A stretch of 64,000 bases of DNA, taken from Clostridia bacterium. GTDB lineage: Bacteria; Bacillota; Clostridia; Peptostreptococcales; Anaerovoracaceae. The stretch is from assembly GCA_024403115.1 (NCBI GenBank), contig JAKSSL010000005.1, positions 1 through 64,000 of the forward strand, given 5' to 3'. The notes below the pieces were generated by a model that saw only the letters and a list, made by a program, of their open reading frames with translations, searched no databases and was not told where the DNA came from. The translations under genes were made by a program, and so were the position numbers. This document shows positions 8,519-16,889 of this stretch, piece after piece (position 1 is the first letter of the stretch; each line of letters starts with the position of its first letter).

Positions 8519-9791
8519 AATTTCAGAATTTGCCAGATTTGGAAGTAGACTAGGCTTGGAGAGAATGACTGCCCTTATGAATAAGCTGGGCAATCCTCAG
8601 GATGAGCTTAGAGTCATTCACGTGGCAGGAACTAATGGAAAGGGTTCAAGCTGTAGATTTATCTATGAGATTCTACAAGGGCAAGGGTATAAGGTCGGAC
8701 TTTATTCATCGCCTTTTTTGGAAGTCTTTAATGAGAGAATAGAATTTAATGGTCAGCTGATTTCAAACGATGATTTGGACAAGTACACTAAGGCGGTTCT
8801 TTCCAAGGTGGATGAGCTTGTCAGGGAAGGGAAAGATTCACCGACAGAGTTTGAACTTATAACAGCTATAGCCTTCCTATATTTCCGTGATAAAAGGGCC
8901 GATTTCGCCATTTTAGAGGTTGGACTTGGGGGAAGGGGCGATTCTACCAATTTGGTGAAAAACCCGCTTATAACTGGAATTACAAGCATCTCCATGGATC
9001 ATATGGATAGGCTTGGAGATAGTCTGGATAAAATTGCTTGTGAAAAAGCAGGAATTATAAAAGAGGATGTGCCAGTAGTAAGCAGTGTTAGAGCACAAGA
9101 GGCATACCAGGTAATAGAGTCTGTGGCTTTAGCTAAGCACGCAAACTTTATCCCAACAAAGGATTGCAGTATTAATATAAAAAGTATGGACAAAGATGGT
9201 TCTGTTTTTGATATGGAATCATGGAAAGATTTACATATTTCAATGGTGGGAGAGCATCAAATTGAAAATGCTGTCTTTGCCATTACTGTAGTTCAAGAGA
9301 TGGTGGCTAGGGGCTATGTTGAAAAATTGGATGAGGATAAACTTCGTCTGGCTTTGAACAGGGCCAACAACCACGGTCGTTTTGAAAAAATATGTGATGA
9401 GCCTTTAATCCTGTTGGATGGGGCACACAATGAAGATGGCACGAAAGCCTTGGTGAAGACTATGACTATGGCTTATCCGAGCAAAAAAGTTTTGCTGATT
9501 ACAGGCATGCTTAAGGACAAGGATACACAAGCTATTACCGACAATTTATCCCAAATATCTAAAAGCTGGGTAATTACTGAGCCTGATAGCGATAGAAAGT
9601 TGAGCGTCAAGGAATTAAGCCATATAGCACAAGAAAAAGGCGTAGATGTACGCTTTGCCAGTGAAAATTATGAGGAAGCTCTTGAATTTGCAAGGGAGCA
9701 TTCCCATGAATATGATATGATTCTAGTTACTGGATCACTGTATTTAATAGGTCTGGTAAGGACATATGTAAGGAGGTATTTTTGTGATTAG
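8499..9791 (+). CDS. folC: Folylpolyglutamate / dihydrofolate synthase
   Basis: Adds glutamate to folates with ATP. 430 residues, normal length. The Mur-ligase-type P-loop HVAGTNGKGSS (41-51) is present, and so are the SPFLEVFNERI, ELITAIAF and DGAHNEDG segments typical of FolC. The ATG at 8499 is preceded by GAGGAGAAAG and overlaps the upstream gene by 20 bases. The gene fits the one-carbon cluster because polyglutamylated folates are the preferred cofactors of fhs, folD and glyA products. Confidence 0.95.
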   Translation: MSDSLSKISEFARFGSRLGLERMTALMNKLGNPQDELRVIHVAGTNGKGSSCRFIYEILQGQGYKVGLYSSPFLEVFNERIEFNGQLISNDDLDKYTKAVLSKVDELVREGKDSPTEFELITAIAFLYFRDKRADFAILEVGLGGRGDSTNLVKNPLITGITSISMDHMDRLGDSLDKIACEKAGIIKEDVPVVSSVRAQEAYQVIESVALAKHANFIPTKDCSINIKSMDKDGSVFDMESWKDLHISMVGEHQIENAVFAITVVQEMVARGYVEKLDEDKLRLALNRANNHGRFEKICDEPLILLDGAHNEDGTKALVKTMTMAYPSKKVLLITGMLKDKDTQAITDNLSQISKSWVITEPDSDRKLSVKELSHIAQEKGVDVRFASENYEEALEFAREHSHEYDMILVTGSLYLIGLVRTYVRRYFCD

Positions 9792-10248
9792 ATTGGAAAT
9801 GAGTCCTACAAAGGATTACGACAAACTGGTTGAATTTTTCATAGACAATCATTTGGAATATGATGAAGAAGAAAAAGAAAACCCGGATTATATTGCGGCT
9901 TATGAAGTCACCCATGGTGGTGATATGATAGCGGCTTTTGCCATTTCACTTAAAGAAGGCCAGCTTAAGGATGGCACGCCTTGTCAGGACTATGTTATTG
10001 ATGGCATAGCTGTGGACAAGCTTTATCGCAAGATGCACGTAGGTGAGATGATGGTGAAAAAAGCCATAGCAAAAGTTAAGGATTTAGGTGGGCATAGGAT
10101 AATTTTGGTTGCTCGTGCACCGGAGTTTTTTAAAAGCCTAGGCTTTACACCAGTTAAAAATGAACCAGATTACTTCGATTGCATAGATTGCCCTCAAAGG
10201 GGAAATGAATGCTTCCCAGAGGTATTAGAATATATATTGGAGGATTAA
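9784..10248 (+). CDS. GNAT family N-acetyltransferase
   Basis: 154 residues starting at GTG 9784 behind a near-perfect AAGGAGG; it overlaps folC by 8 bases. The acetyl-CoA binding region is in [19 protein letters not shown]. The C-terminus carries a cysteine pattern [11 protein letters not shown] (C-x2-C-x6-C), seen in a subset of clostridial GNAT proteins. The substrate cannot be predicted. It is embedded in the folate/one-carbon operon, one base before glyA. Confidence 0.82.
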   Translation: MIRLEMSPTKDYDKLVEFFIDNHLEYDEEEKENPDYIAAYEVTHGGDMIAAFAISLKEGQLKDGTPCQDYVIDGIAVDKLYRKMHVGEMMVKKAIAKVKDLGGHRIILVARAPEFFKSLGFTPVKNEPDYFDCIDCPQRGNECFPEVLEYILED

Positions 10249-10249
10249 G

Positions 10250-11503
10250 ATGTTTTACAAAGACCAAGAAAATTGCGACTATAACCAAAATAATATTGAT
10301 TTCATTAAGAAATCCTCAACAATTGTAGGATCACTTATTGAAAAAGAATACAACAGACAAAAGAACAATATTGAGTTAATAGCTTCCGAAAACTATTGCT
10401 CAGAAGCTGTTCTTGCAGCATGTGGAAGCTGCCTAAGCTGGAAATACGCAGAAGGTTATCCAAGTGACAGAAAGAGCGGAAACCGTGGCAGATACTACGG
10501 TGGAACAGAATTCGTAGATGAAATTGAAGAGTATGCATGCGAACTATGGCGTTTAGTATTTGATACAGATTATCACGTAAACGTTCAACCACATTCCGGT
10601 TCTCAAGCAAACTTTGCTGCTTTAAATGCTGTATTAAAGCCAGGGGACACAGTGCTTTCCATGAACTTGGATAATGGTGGCCATTTAACACACGGAAATG
10701 CTGCTAATTTCAGCGGAAAAACTTTCAATTTCGTCTTCTATGATGTTGATGATAAGGGATTTATCGACATGGAAGATGTAAGGGAAAAGGCTTTAAAATA
10801 CAAGCCTCAATTGATTTTGGCAGGAGCAAGCGCATATTCAAGAATTATTGACTTTAAGGCTTTTGGACAAATTGCCAAGGAAGTTGGAGCATACTTCATG
10901 GTGGACATGGCTCATATCGCAGGTTTGGTAGCAGGCGGAGTTCATCCAAGCCCATTCAATTATGCTGATATTATTACTTCAACAACTCACAAGACTTTAA
11001 GAGGACCTCGTGGAGGCATTATCTTCTGCAGACCTGAGCTTGCAAAGAAAATTGATAGCGCTATCTTCCCATTTGCACAAGGCGGTCCTTTGGAACATAT
11101 TATTGCAGCAAAAGCTATATGCGCTGAAGAGGCTATGAAAGACGAGTTTAAAGAGTACGTTGCTCAAGTGGTAAAGAATTGCAAAGTTTTTGCAGACGAA
11201 TTCACAAAGATGGGCTACAAGGTTGTAACTGGTGGTACTGATAATCACGTATTCCTTTTAGATTTAAAGGACTTTAGCTTTAGCGGAAGAGATCTACAAG
11301 AAAGATGCGATGAAAACGGCATTACTCTAAACAAGAACTGCGTGCCAGGTGAAAAGAGATCACCAATGCAAACATCAGGTGTTAGAGTGGGTACAGCTCC
11401 TATGACAACAAGAGGCTACAAGGAAGAGGATTTCATCGAAGTCGCTCATAAAATCGATAAAATCATTCAAGAATTAGAAGTTGAAAAGAAGGAGGAACAA
11501 TAA
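10250..11503 (+). CDS. glyA: Serine hydroxymethyltransferase
   Basis: PLP enzyme interconverting serine + THF and glycine + 5,10-methylene-THF. 417 residues. The segments [19 protein letters not shown] and RYYGG are typical. The PLP lysine is Lys248 in [13 protein letters not shown], preceded by the [13 protein letters not shown] strand. A GGAGG site lies before the start. The stop overlaps the next gene (TAATG). It closes the loop with folD, fchA and fhs, allowing serine carbon to flow to formate with ATP gain, or the reverse. Confidence 0.97.
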   Translation: MFYKDQENCDYNQNNIDFIKKSSTIVGSLIEKEYNRQKNNIELIASENYCSEAVLAACGSCLSWKYAEGYPSDRKSGNRGRYYGGTEFVDEIEEYACELWRLVFDTDYHVNVQPHSGSQANFAALNAVLKPGDTVLSMNLDNGGHLTHGNAANFSGKTFNFVFYDVDDKGFIDMEDVREKALKYKPQLILAGASAYSRIIDFKAFGQIAKEVGAYFMVDMAHIAGLVAGGVHPSPFNYADIITSTTHKTLRGPRGGIIFCRPELAKKIDSAIFPFAQGGPLEHIIAAKAICAEEAMKDEFKEYVAQVVKNCKVFADEFTKMGYKVVTGGTDNHVFLLDLKDFSFSGRDLQERCDENGITLNKNCVPGEKRSPMQTSGVRVGTAPMTTRGYKEEDFIEVAHKIDKIIQELEVEKKEEQ

Positions 11504-11949
11504 TGAGACTTAACAAGGGAATTGAAAACTGCAACGGATGCGAAGCTTGTATAGTAGCATGTAAAAAAGTATGCATCAAGTTGGAAGATTACAATCACGA
11601 GACTAAGGATGAAAAGAATCCAGTAGTAAATCTTGACGGTTGCTTGAAATGCAATTCATGTAAGCTACATTGCCCAATTTTCTGGCCAGTTACTATGCCT
11701 GAATTTACAGAAATGCTTCCTCCAAATGATGGATACTATTACAGAGAAATGGCTCCAATTTACAGAAAGACTATGCAAAGCGTAAACGCAAGAAATTTCA
11801 CAGAATTTACTGGAACTCTTTGCCAAATTGCCGCTTTGATTTCTCTAATGGGAGACAAGATCCCAACAAACTTAAAGTTTAACCCTGTAGCATGCGACCC
11901 AGAAGCTAATGGAAGAGAATGCTGCAAGAATTGTATGTTTTATAAATAA
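11503..11949 (+). CDS. Dicluster ferredoxin-like 4Fe-4S protein with extra C-terminal cysteines
   Basis: 148 residues. Two 4Fe-4S motifs are visible: Cys10-x2-Cys13-x2-Cys16-x3-Cys20 and Cys47-x2-Cys50-x2-Cys53-x3-Cys57-Pro. The second half (60-148) is not ferredoxin-like and ends with Cys131, Cys140, Cys141 and Cys144, which could hold another metal. Translation is coupled to glyA (one-base overlap) and to the next gene (one-base overlap). It is probably an electron carrier; a link to a folate-dependent redox step is suggested only by position. Confidence 0.75.
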   Translation: MRLNKGIENCNGCEACIVACKKVCIKLEDYNHETKDEKNPVVNLDGCLKCNSCKLHCPIFWPVTMPEFTEMLPPNDGYYYREMAPIYRKTMQSVNARNFTEFTGTLCQIAALISLMGDKIPTNLKFNPVACDPEANGRECCKNCMFYK

Positions 11950-13433
11950 TGAAAAAGAAGATTAGTTTAAAGAAAAAATTATTTTTTCTAACAATTGTTG
12001 CCATGGTAATCTTCGTAGTGGCCGAAACCCTGATATATAACCTGGGAAGTGACTATGAAATGGGCATTTCTGGGGAATATAAAGAGGTGGCTCAAGAGGA
12101 TATCAGTGCGACTATAGGTGGAAATAAAGAGGCTTTAAAAGTAGAATCCGTTGAAAAAGACGGGGATAATCTCATACTGATTCATGTGAAGGGCTTGGGC
12201 CCAGGCGAGGCGAATGTCAACTTTAGAATTAAAGGTGACCATGCCGATGAATTTGTTCAAAGGAGCTATCATTTCACAGTAAGAGACAGCGGACTTGTAG
12301 TATGTAATTATCCAAGCGGAAATTTCGCAGGATATCAGTATTTGGTATTGCTTCTTACTCTATACCTAATACTATTTGCTTTAACAATGCTACTTCATCT
12401 GGCACAATACATTAAAAACGGAAAGTTTTCCTACGTGCTTATAGCATATATGGGAATTTTCTTCTTTGTGGCTTACCACGCTGTGTTTATGCTTTATGAA
12501 GCAAGCAATATGATTGCAGATCCTTACGGCTTTAGAGTATTTGATATCCTGGTCAACTGGACTAACCTGGTTCCAATGTTTGTAATAATAACATTGCCTT
12601 TGGTTGTAATACTGGCTATTGCCTTAGTTATCAGTAATATTCAGCTGATTAGAAAAGAAGGATTTAGAATACCAAATGCCCTGGGAATTGTTCTAGCTGT
12701 GTTGATTTTCCTAGGGGTAGGCATAGCTTATGCCTTGATGTTACCTGATAATAGGACTACTTATACCATTTCCATGATAATGTATGCCATGATCTTTTAC
12801 TTTGAATTTATGTTGGCATCCACAATTATTATGGCTTTAGTGGCTTCTGTGTACAGGCCTATTAAAAAGCAGGACTACGTAATTATATTAGGCTGTGCTA
12901 TTAGAGGAGATGGAACTCCTACACCCTTGCTAAAGGGAAGAGTTGATGCGGCTTTAAAGCTATATCACAGACAGCTTGAACGCTACGGTGAGGGCATTAA
13001 ATTTGTACCATCTGGTGGCAAGGGCTCCGATGAAGTAGAATCGGAAGCTAGATCTATGAGGGACTATTTAATATCCCAAGGCATTAAAGAGTCGGATATT
13101 ATCTTGGAAGATAAGTCCACTACGACTAGCGAAAACATGAAATTCTCCCACCAATTAATTGAAGAGGATTGGAAGGCGAGGGGGATGGAAGGTGAACCTA
13201 ATATTGCTTTCGCCACAACCAGATATCATGTAGTTAGAGCCTATGTCCTTGCAAACAAGGATGGCTACGAGCCTGTAGGCGTCGGTGGTAAGACTAAGTG
13301 GTATTTCTGGCCAAATGCTTTTGTGAGAGAATTCATTGGCTTGGTGTATATGCGATGGATTAGAAATGGTGTATTTGTTGCCTGTTTCACTTCACTGTAT
13401 ATATATTTAAAGCTATATATCGAATCAATGTAA
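11949..13433 (+). CDS. Membrane protein with YdcF/ElyC-like (DUF218) domain
   Basis: 494 residues. An N-terminal membrane anchor and an extracytoplasmic beta-rich segment (about 35-115) are followed by several membrane helices (about 125-310) and a C-terminal DUF218 domain. That domain shows YVIILGCAIRGDGTPTPLLK, PSGGKGSDE and EDKSTTTSENM. YdcF/SanA/ElyC proteins are implicated in envelope maintenance; biochemical function is unclear. It is the last gene of the cluster, followed by a terminator shared with the convergent uraA. Confidence 0.8.
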   Translation: MKKKISLKKKLFFLTIVAMVIFVVAETLIYNLGSDYEMGISGEYKEVAQEDISATIGGNKEALKVESVEKDGDNLILIHVKGLGPGEANVNFRIKGDHADEFVQRSYHFTVRDSGLVVCNYPSGNFAGYQYLVLLLTLYLILFALTMLLHLAQYIKNGKFSYVLIAYMGIFFFVAYHAVFMLYEASNMIADPYGFRVFDILVNWTNLVPMFVIITLPLVVILAIALVISNIQLIRKEGFRIPNALGIVLAVLIFLGVGIAYALMLPDNRTTYTISMIMYAMIFYFEFMLASTIIMALVASVYRPIKKQDYVIILGCAIRGDGTPTPLLKGRVDAALKLYHRQLERYGEGIKFVPSGGKGSDEVESEARSMRDYLISQGIKESDIILEDKSTTTSENMKFSHQLIEEDWKARGMEGEPNIAFATTRYHVVRAYVLANKDGYEPVGVGGKTKWYFWPNAFVREFIGLVYMRWIRNGVFVACFTSLYIYLKLYIESM

Positions 13434-13450
13434 TTAATATTTTTAGTACT

Positions 13451-13482
13451 AAAAAACTGACCCAAAGTGTGGGTCAGTTTTT
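13451..13482. terminator. Bidirectional terminator between the YdcF-like gene and uraA
   Basis: 11-bp stem AAACTGACCCA/TGGGTCAGTTT (13454-13464, 13470-13480) with A-rich 5' and T-rich 3' flanks. It can end transcripts from both sides. Confidence 0.88.
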
Positions 13483-13509
13483 GATTTAAGCTTTTTAGTT
13501 TTGTAAATC

Positions 13510-14976
13510 CTATTGGATTGTAATGCTTTCGTACCTATCTTCTTCAGGATTCAATTCGTTGAATTCGTAATCCTTTCCAGGAAGAATTGCGTTTACGATG
13601 ATTCCTACTAGAGCTCCGCATGCAAGGCCTGATAAGCTGATTGTAACTTCGCCGATTGTGAATGCGATAGCGCCTGCTGCTGAGTAGTTAATACCGATTG
13701 AAAGTACTAAGATTAAAGCAAGGATTAATACGTTTCTTTGCTTTGAGAAGTCTACTTGGTTTTCTACTACGTTTCTTACACCAACTGATGCGATCATTCC
13801 GTATAGTACCAATGAGATACCTCCCATAGTTCCTGTTGGCATTACTTCGATTACTGCTGCAAACTTAGGGCAGAATGAAAGGATTACTGCGAAGATTGCT
13901 GCTAGTCTGATTACTCTAGGGTCATATACCTTTGATAATGCAAGTACGCCTGTGTTTTCTCCGTAAGTTGTATTAGCTGGAGCACCGAAGAATGATGCCA
14001 TGATTGTTGCCAATCCGTCGCCTAATAAAGTTCTGTGTAGTCCAGGATTTACTAGGTAGTTATTTCCAACTGTTTCTGAAATAGCGCACATATCACCGAT
14101 ATGTTCTACCATTGTTGCCAAAGCGATTGGCAAGATAGTGATAATTGATGTGATTAATAGTGAAGTGTCACAACCTGTAAATAGGCTGAAAGCTGTATCT
14201 TCAAATTTGAATGGCATTCCAAACCATGCTGCATCTTGAACTGGAGTCCAGTCGATTGCGCCTGATACTGCGCCAACTAAGTATGATGCGATAACACCTA
14301 GGAAGATTGGGATGATCTTGACCATTCCTTTACCCCAGATATTTGCAACGATTACTACACCGATTGCAACAAGTGCAAGTAACCAGTTTGTTTCACAGTT
14401 TTTAACTGCGCCTGCTGATAGGTTAACACCGATGGCGATGATGATTGGACCTGTTACTACTGGTGGGAAGAATTTCATAACTCTCTTAACACCTAATTGT
14501 CTAATCAAAACAGCCAATACTACATATAGCAAGCCTGAGCATGCAACACCTGTTACTGCGTATGGAATCCAGTTTGTTCCTTCTGGGCAGAAGCCAGCAA
14601 CTGCGTAATATCCTCCTAGGAATGCGAAGGATGATCCTAAGAAAGCAGGAACCTTGCCCTTAGTTAAGAAGTGGAATAATAGAGTTCCAAGTCCGGCAAA
14701 TAATAGTGTTGCTGTGATGCTTAATCCAGTAAGTACTGGAACAAGTACTGTTGCACCAAACATTGCGAACAAATGTTGGAATCCTAGAAGCATTTCTCTT
14801 CTAACACCAAGTTTTCTTGCATCGTATACAGGATGCTCACCTAATTTGAAAGTCTTTTTGTCAATGATAGGATCTTTCTCTTCTTCTTCGTGAATTATCT
14901 CTTCGAAGTGTTTTTCTTCTTCGTCACGAGTTTTCACGAATTCTTCTCTTTTGAAATCGTTAAACTTTTCGTCCAT
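13510..14976 (-). CDS. uraA: Uracil permease (NCS2 family)
   Basis: About 488 residues. The start ATG at 14976 is chosen for the GGGAGGT site just before it; the earlier in-frame start at 14994 lies upstream of that site. A charged, Glu-rich cytosolic N-terminus of about 60 residues is longer than in most uracil permeases. It is followed by 12-14 membrane segments with the NCS2 landmarks GSSFAFLGGYYAV and GENTGVLALSKV. It is downstream of pyrR on the same strand (41-base gap), so the PyrR attenuator should control uptake of uracil according to UMP level. Confidence 0.93.
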   Translation of the reverse strand: MDEKFNDFKREEFVKTRDEEEKHFEEIIHEEEEKDPIIDKKTFKLGEHPVYDARKLGVRREMLLGFQHLFAMFGATVLVPVLTGLSITATLLFAGLGTLLFHFLTKGKVPAFLGSSFAFLGGYYAVAGFCPEGTNWIPYAVTGVACSGLLYVVLAVLIRQLGVKRVMKFFPPVVTGPIIIAIGVNLSAGAVKNCETNWLLALVAIGVVIVANIWGKGMVKIIPIFLGVIASYLVGAVSGAIDWTPVQDAAWFGMPFKFEDTAFSLFTGCDTSLLITSIITILPIALATMVEHIGDMCAISETVGNNYLVNPGLHRTLLGDGLATIMASFFGAPANTTYGENTGVLALSKVYDPRVIRLAAIFAVILSFCPKFAAVIEVMPTGTMGGISLVLYGMIASVGVRNVVENQVDFSKQRNVLILALILVLSIGINYSAAGAIAFTIGEVTISLSGLACGALVGIIVNAILPGKDYEFNELNPEEDRYESITIQ

Positions 14977-15017
14977 TTGTACCTCCCTGTGCACATTAAA
15001 TAAGTGATAATTTATTA

Positions 15018-15554
15018 CTATAGACTGTATAAGTCTACTTTGGTAACATGATCATATTCCTCAACCTCAACGGAAACCAGTTCTTCCAAAGATGTTGGAA
15101 CATTCTTGCCAACGAAGTCGGCACGAATTGGAAGCTCTCTGTGGCCTCTGTCCACTAAGACTGCAAGCTGTATGCTTTTGGCTCTGCCATGTTGTGACAG
15201 TGCATCCAAAGCGGCACGCACAGTTCTTCCTGTAAACAGTACATCATCAACTAGGATGACTGTTTTTCCATTAATATCTTGAGAAAATTCCTCTATGGAA
15301 ATTTGAGGTTCTTCGGCTATTTCGCTTAAATCGTCTCGATAAAGTGAAATGTCCAGCTCTTCAACGGGGAATTGTCCGCCTTCAAAAGCAGAAACATATG
15401 CCGATAAAGTTCTTGCTAGAGGAACTCCGCGCCTTTTAATTCCAACAAATACAAGATTTTTGGAACCGGCATTCTTTTCAATGATTTGATGAGCCATACG
15501 CTTTAGAGCTCTTTCCATAGCTTCTTGGTCCATTAAATTCGCTTTAAATTTCAT
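15018..15554 (-). CDS. pyrR: Bifunctional pyr operon regulator / uracil phosphoribosyltransferase
   Basis: 178 residues. PyrR binds UMP and pyr mRNA leaders, promoting termination when pyrimidines are plentiful, and has weak UPRTase activity. The PRPP-binding motif VILVDDVLFTGRT is clear, together with FVGIKRRGVPLA near the N-terminus. The ATG at 15554 follows AGGAGGT at ideal spacing; a GTG two codons upstream is too close to it. It is the first gene of the pyrR-uraA unit, and its own leader carries a PyrR target. Confidence 0.95.
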   Translation of the reverse strand: MKFKANLMDQEAMERALKRMAHQIIEKNAGSKNLVFVGIKRRGVPLARTLSAYVSAFEGGQFPVEELDISLYRDDLSEIAEEPQISIEEFSQDINGKTVILVDDVLFTGRTVRAALDALSQHGRAKSIQLAVLVDRGHRELPIRADFVGKNVPTSLEELVSVEVEEYDHVTKVDLYSL

Positions 15555-15570
15555 GGGCACCTCCTCTTAT

Positions 15571-15595
15571 AAAAAAATCTTGCCCATGGCAAGAT
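15571..15595 (-). terminator. Attenuator terminator in the pyrR leader
   Basis: On the minus strand ATCTTGCC-ATG-GGCAAGAT is followed by seven T. The 5' arm ATCTTGCC is also complementary to the GGCAAGAT copy upstream (plus 15623-15630). That alternative pairing forms an antiterminator, so the two structures are mutually exclusive. Confidence 0.88.
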
Positions 15596-15622
15596 AAAAT
15601 ACGCATAATACTCCTATTTCAA

Positions 15623-15645
15623 ATCTTGCCGACGTCTCTGCATCG
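15623..15645 (-). promoter_or_regulatory. PyrR-binding anti-antiterminator hairpin
   Basis: Minus-strand hairpin CGATG-CAGAGA-CGTCG (plus 15630-15645). The hexaloop CAGAGA fits the known PyrR consensus CNGNGA, and the conserved U-G pair in the upper stem is kept. The usual loop-closing C-G pair is G-C here, a compensated change. The GGCAAGAT antiterminator arm follows directly. PyrR-UMP binding would hold this hairpin, free the terminator and shut off pyrR-uraA. Confidence 0.85.
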
Positions 15646-15669
15646 AATTAAAGATAATTTACTGTAAAT

Positions 15670-15698
15670 ATAATACTATTTGTACTTTAATTTGTCAA
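15670..15698 (-). promoter_or_regulatory. Promoter of pyrR-uraA
   Basis: On the minus strand TTGACA, 17-bp spacer, TATTAT: near-consensus. The predicted transcription start near 15663 is about 18 bases before the PyrR hairpin. Confidence 0.88.
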
Positions 15699-15706
15699 GG
15701 GCAATA

Positions 15707-15715
15707 TGGTATAAT
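15707..15715 (+). promoter_or_regulatory. Extended -10 promoter of the LysO-like gene
   Basis: TGGTATAAT gives a TATAAT with the TGN extension and no good -35. It lies 24 bases before the start codon and immediately beside the divergent pyrR promoter. Confidence 0.6.
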
Positions 15716-15738
15716 ATCTATGAAAAGAGGAGAAGATT

Positions 15739-16719
15739 ATGTCTGATTTGATTTTATATTTAGGTATGGCTTTGATAGGCGTTGTATGTGGCCTATTTGC
15801 AAAGAAAAAGAATATTTCTTTGGGTTTTACCAGCAAGGTTCAAACATTTGCAATCACAGTCTTGGTTTTTTGTATGGGTCTTAGAATGGGAGCCAATGAG
15901 GAAGTAACAGGAAACCTAGGTTCCATAGGTGTATATGCCTTAGTGTTTACAATTATAGTGCTAGTTGTGACTATTGCTAGTTTGTTTTTAGTAAGAAAAC
16001 TAGCAGGCTTTGATAAATCAGGAAGACATAAGAGCAAAAAAGAACTTGCACAAGGGGAGAGCGTGTCAGGTGATGAAAAGGGTGGAGTCAATCGTATGAC
16101 CCTTATTATCCTTGGTGGCGTAGCCATAGGATTAGCTATTGGTTACTTTATAATTCAGCCTCGTTTTGATGCAAACTTTACTTTTGAAGCTTTCAACAAC
16201 GGCGCCGGTCTAGCAATTACTATTGGCCTTTGCATTTTGCTATTCTTCGTAGGAGTAGATATTGCAACTGCAGGAACTATAGTACAGGATGTTAAATCAG
16301 CGGGGGCAAGAATACTGTTAATACCAGCAACAATTATTATTTCCGGTTTGATAGCAGGTGTCATCTGTGCTTTATTCCTTCCAATTAGCGTAAAAGAAGG
16401 TTTGTGTATAGCTGGAGGCTTTGCGTGGTATACTTTGGCACCAGGAATCATTATGGAAGCGGGCATGGTAACTGCCAGCGCAATAGCTTTTATGCACAAT
16501 GTATTAAGAGAATTGCTTTCCATATTATTAATACCACTTATTGCTGAAAAAATTGGCTACATTGAAACTATTGCAATGCCAGGAGCTGCATCTATGGATG
16601 TATGTCTGCCAATCGTAGAAAGATCAACAAACTCTGATGTGGCAGTTTTCTCCTTCGTATCTGGAGCAATAATTTCATTCTTGGTTCCAGTATTAGTACC
16701 AATTCTTGTAAGCTTATAA
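15739..16719 (+). CDS. lysO: LysO-family (DUF340) lysine exporter-like membrane protein
   Basis: 326 residues, about eight to ten membrane helices in two homologous halves separated by a charged cytosolic loop (about residues 90-118). Segments such as VLVFCMGLRMG, FFVGVDIA and FAWYTLAPGI match the DUF340/YbjE family, whose E. coli member LysO exports lysine. E. coli LysO is shorter by a few tens of residues. Substrate assignment rests on family only; no lysine riboswitch is seen in the short leader. A GAGGAGAAG site precedes the ATG. Monocistronic, ended by a terminator. Confidence 0.78.
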   Translation: MSDLILYLGMALIGVVCGLFAKKKNISLGFTSKVQTFAITVLVFCMGLRMGANEEVTGNLGSIGVYALVFTIIVLVVTIASLFLVRKLAGFDKSGRHKSKKELAQGESVSGDEKGGVNRMTLIILGGVAIGLAIGYFIIQPRFDANFTFEAFNNGAGLAITIGLCILLFFVGVDIATAGTIVQDVKSAGARILLIPATIIISGLIAGVICALFLPISVKEGLCIAGGFAWYTLAPGIIMEAGMVTASAIAFMHNVLRELLSILLIPLIAEKIGYIETIAMPGAASMDVCLPIVERSTNSDVAVFSFVSGAIISFLVPVLVPILVSL

Positions 16720-16734
16720 TATATGAAGATAATG

Positions 16735-16757
16735 CCCAGTTTCGGCTGGGTTTTTTT
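16735..16757 (+). terminator. Rho-independent terminator after the LysO-like gene
   Basis: Stem CCCAG/CTGGG with loop TTTCGG, followed by seven T. Confidence 0.82.
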
Positions 16758-16759
16758 GA

Positions 16760-16793
16760 TGTTCCAAAATGGAATAGCCACTGTTCCAAAATG
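16760..16793 (+). repeat. Two direct copies of TGTTCCAAAATG, 22 bp apart
   Basis: Identical 12-mers at 16760-16771 and 16782-16793, two helical turns apart and ending 13 bases before the sstT -35 box. The first copy also reads as the palindrome TTCCAAAATGGAA. The arrangement suggests a tandem operator for an unidentified regulator of sstT. Confidence 0.6.
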
Positions 16794-16801
16794 TACAAAC
16801 T

Positions 16802-16826
16802 ATAGCTTTACAAAGCTATTTTTTTT
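16802..16826 (+). terminator. Terminator-like hairpin overlapping the sstT promoter
   Basis: Stem ATAGCTTT/AAAGCTAT with almost no loop (AC), followed by eight T. It could be a second stop for lysO read-through. It contains the sstT -35 hexamer. Confidence 0.45.
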
Positions 16827-16835
16827 GTGTATAAT
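16807..16835 (+). promoter_or_regulatory. Promoter of sstT
   Basis: TTTACA (16807-16812), 17-bp spacer, TATAAT (16830-16835), 55 bases before the start codon. Confidence 0.8.
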
Positions 16836-16889
16836 AAGTCACATATTTAGGAAAAACCCTAGGTAAATAATGAAAAAAAGGAGAAAGCA

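Noticed and set aside
15646-15738. Possible lysine riboswitch before the LysO-like gene
   Set aside because: The plus-strand leader after the -10 is under 25 bases, far too short for an L box.
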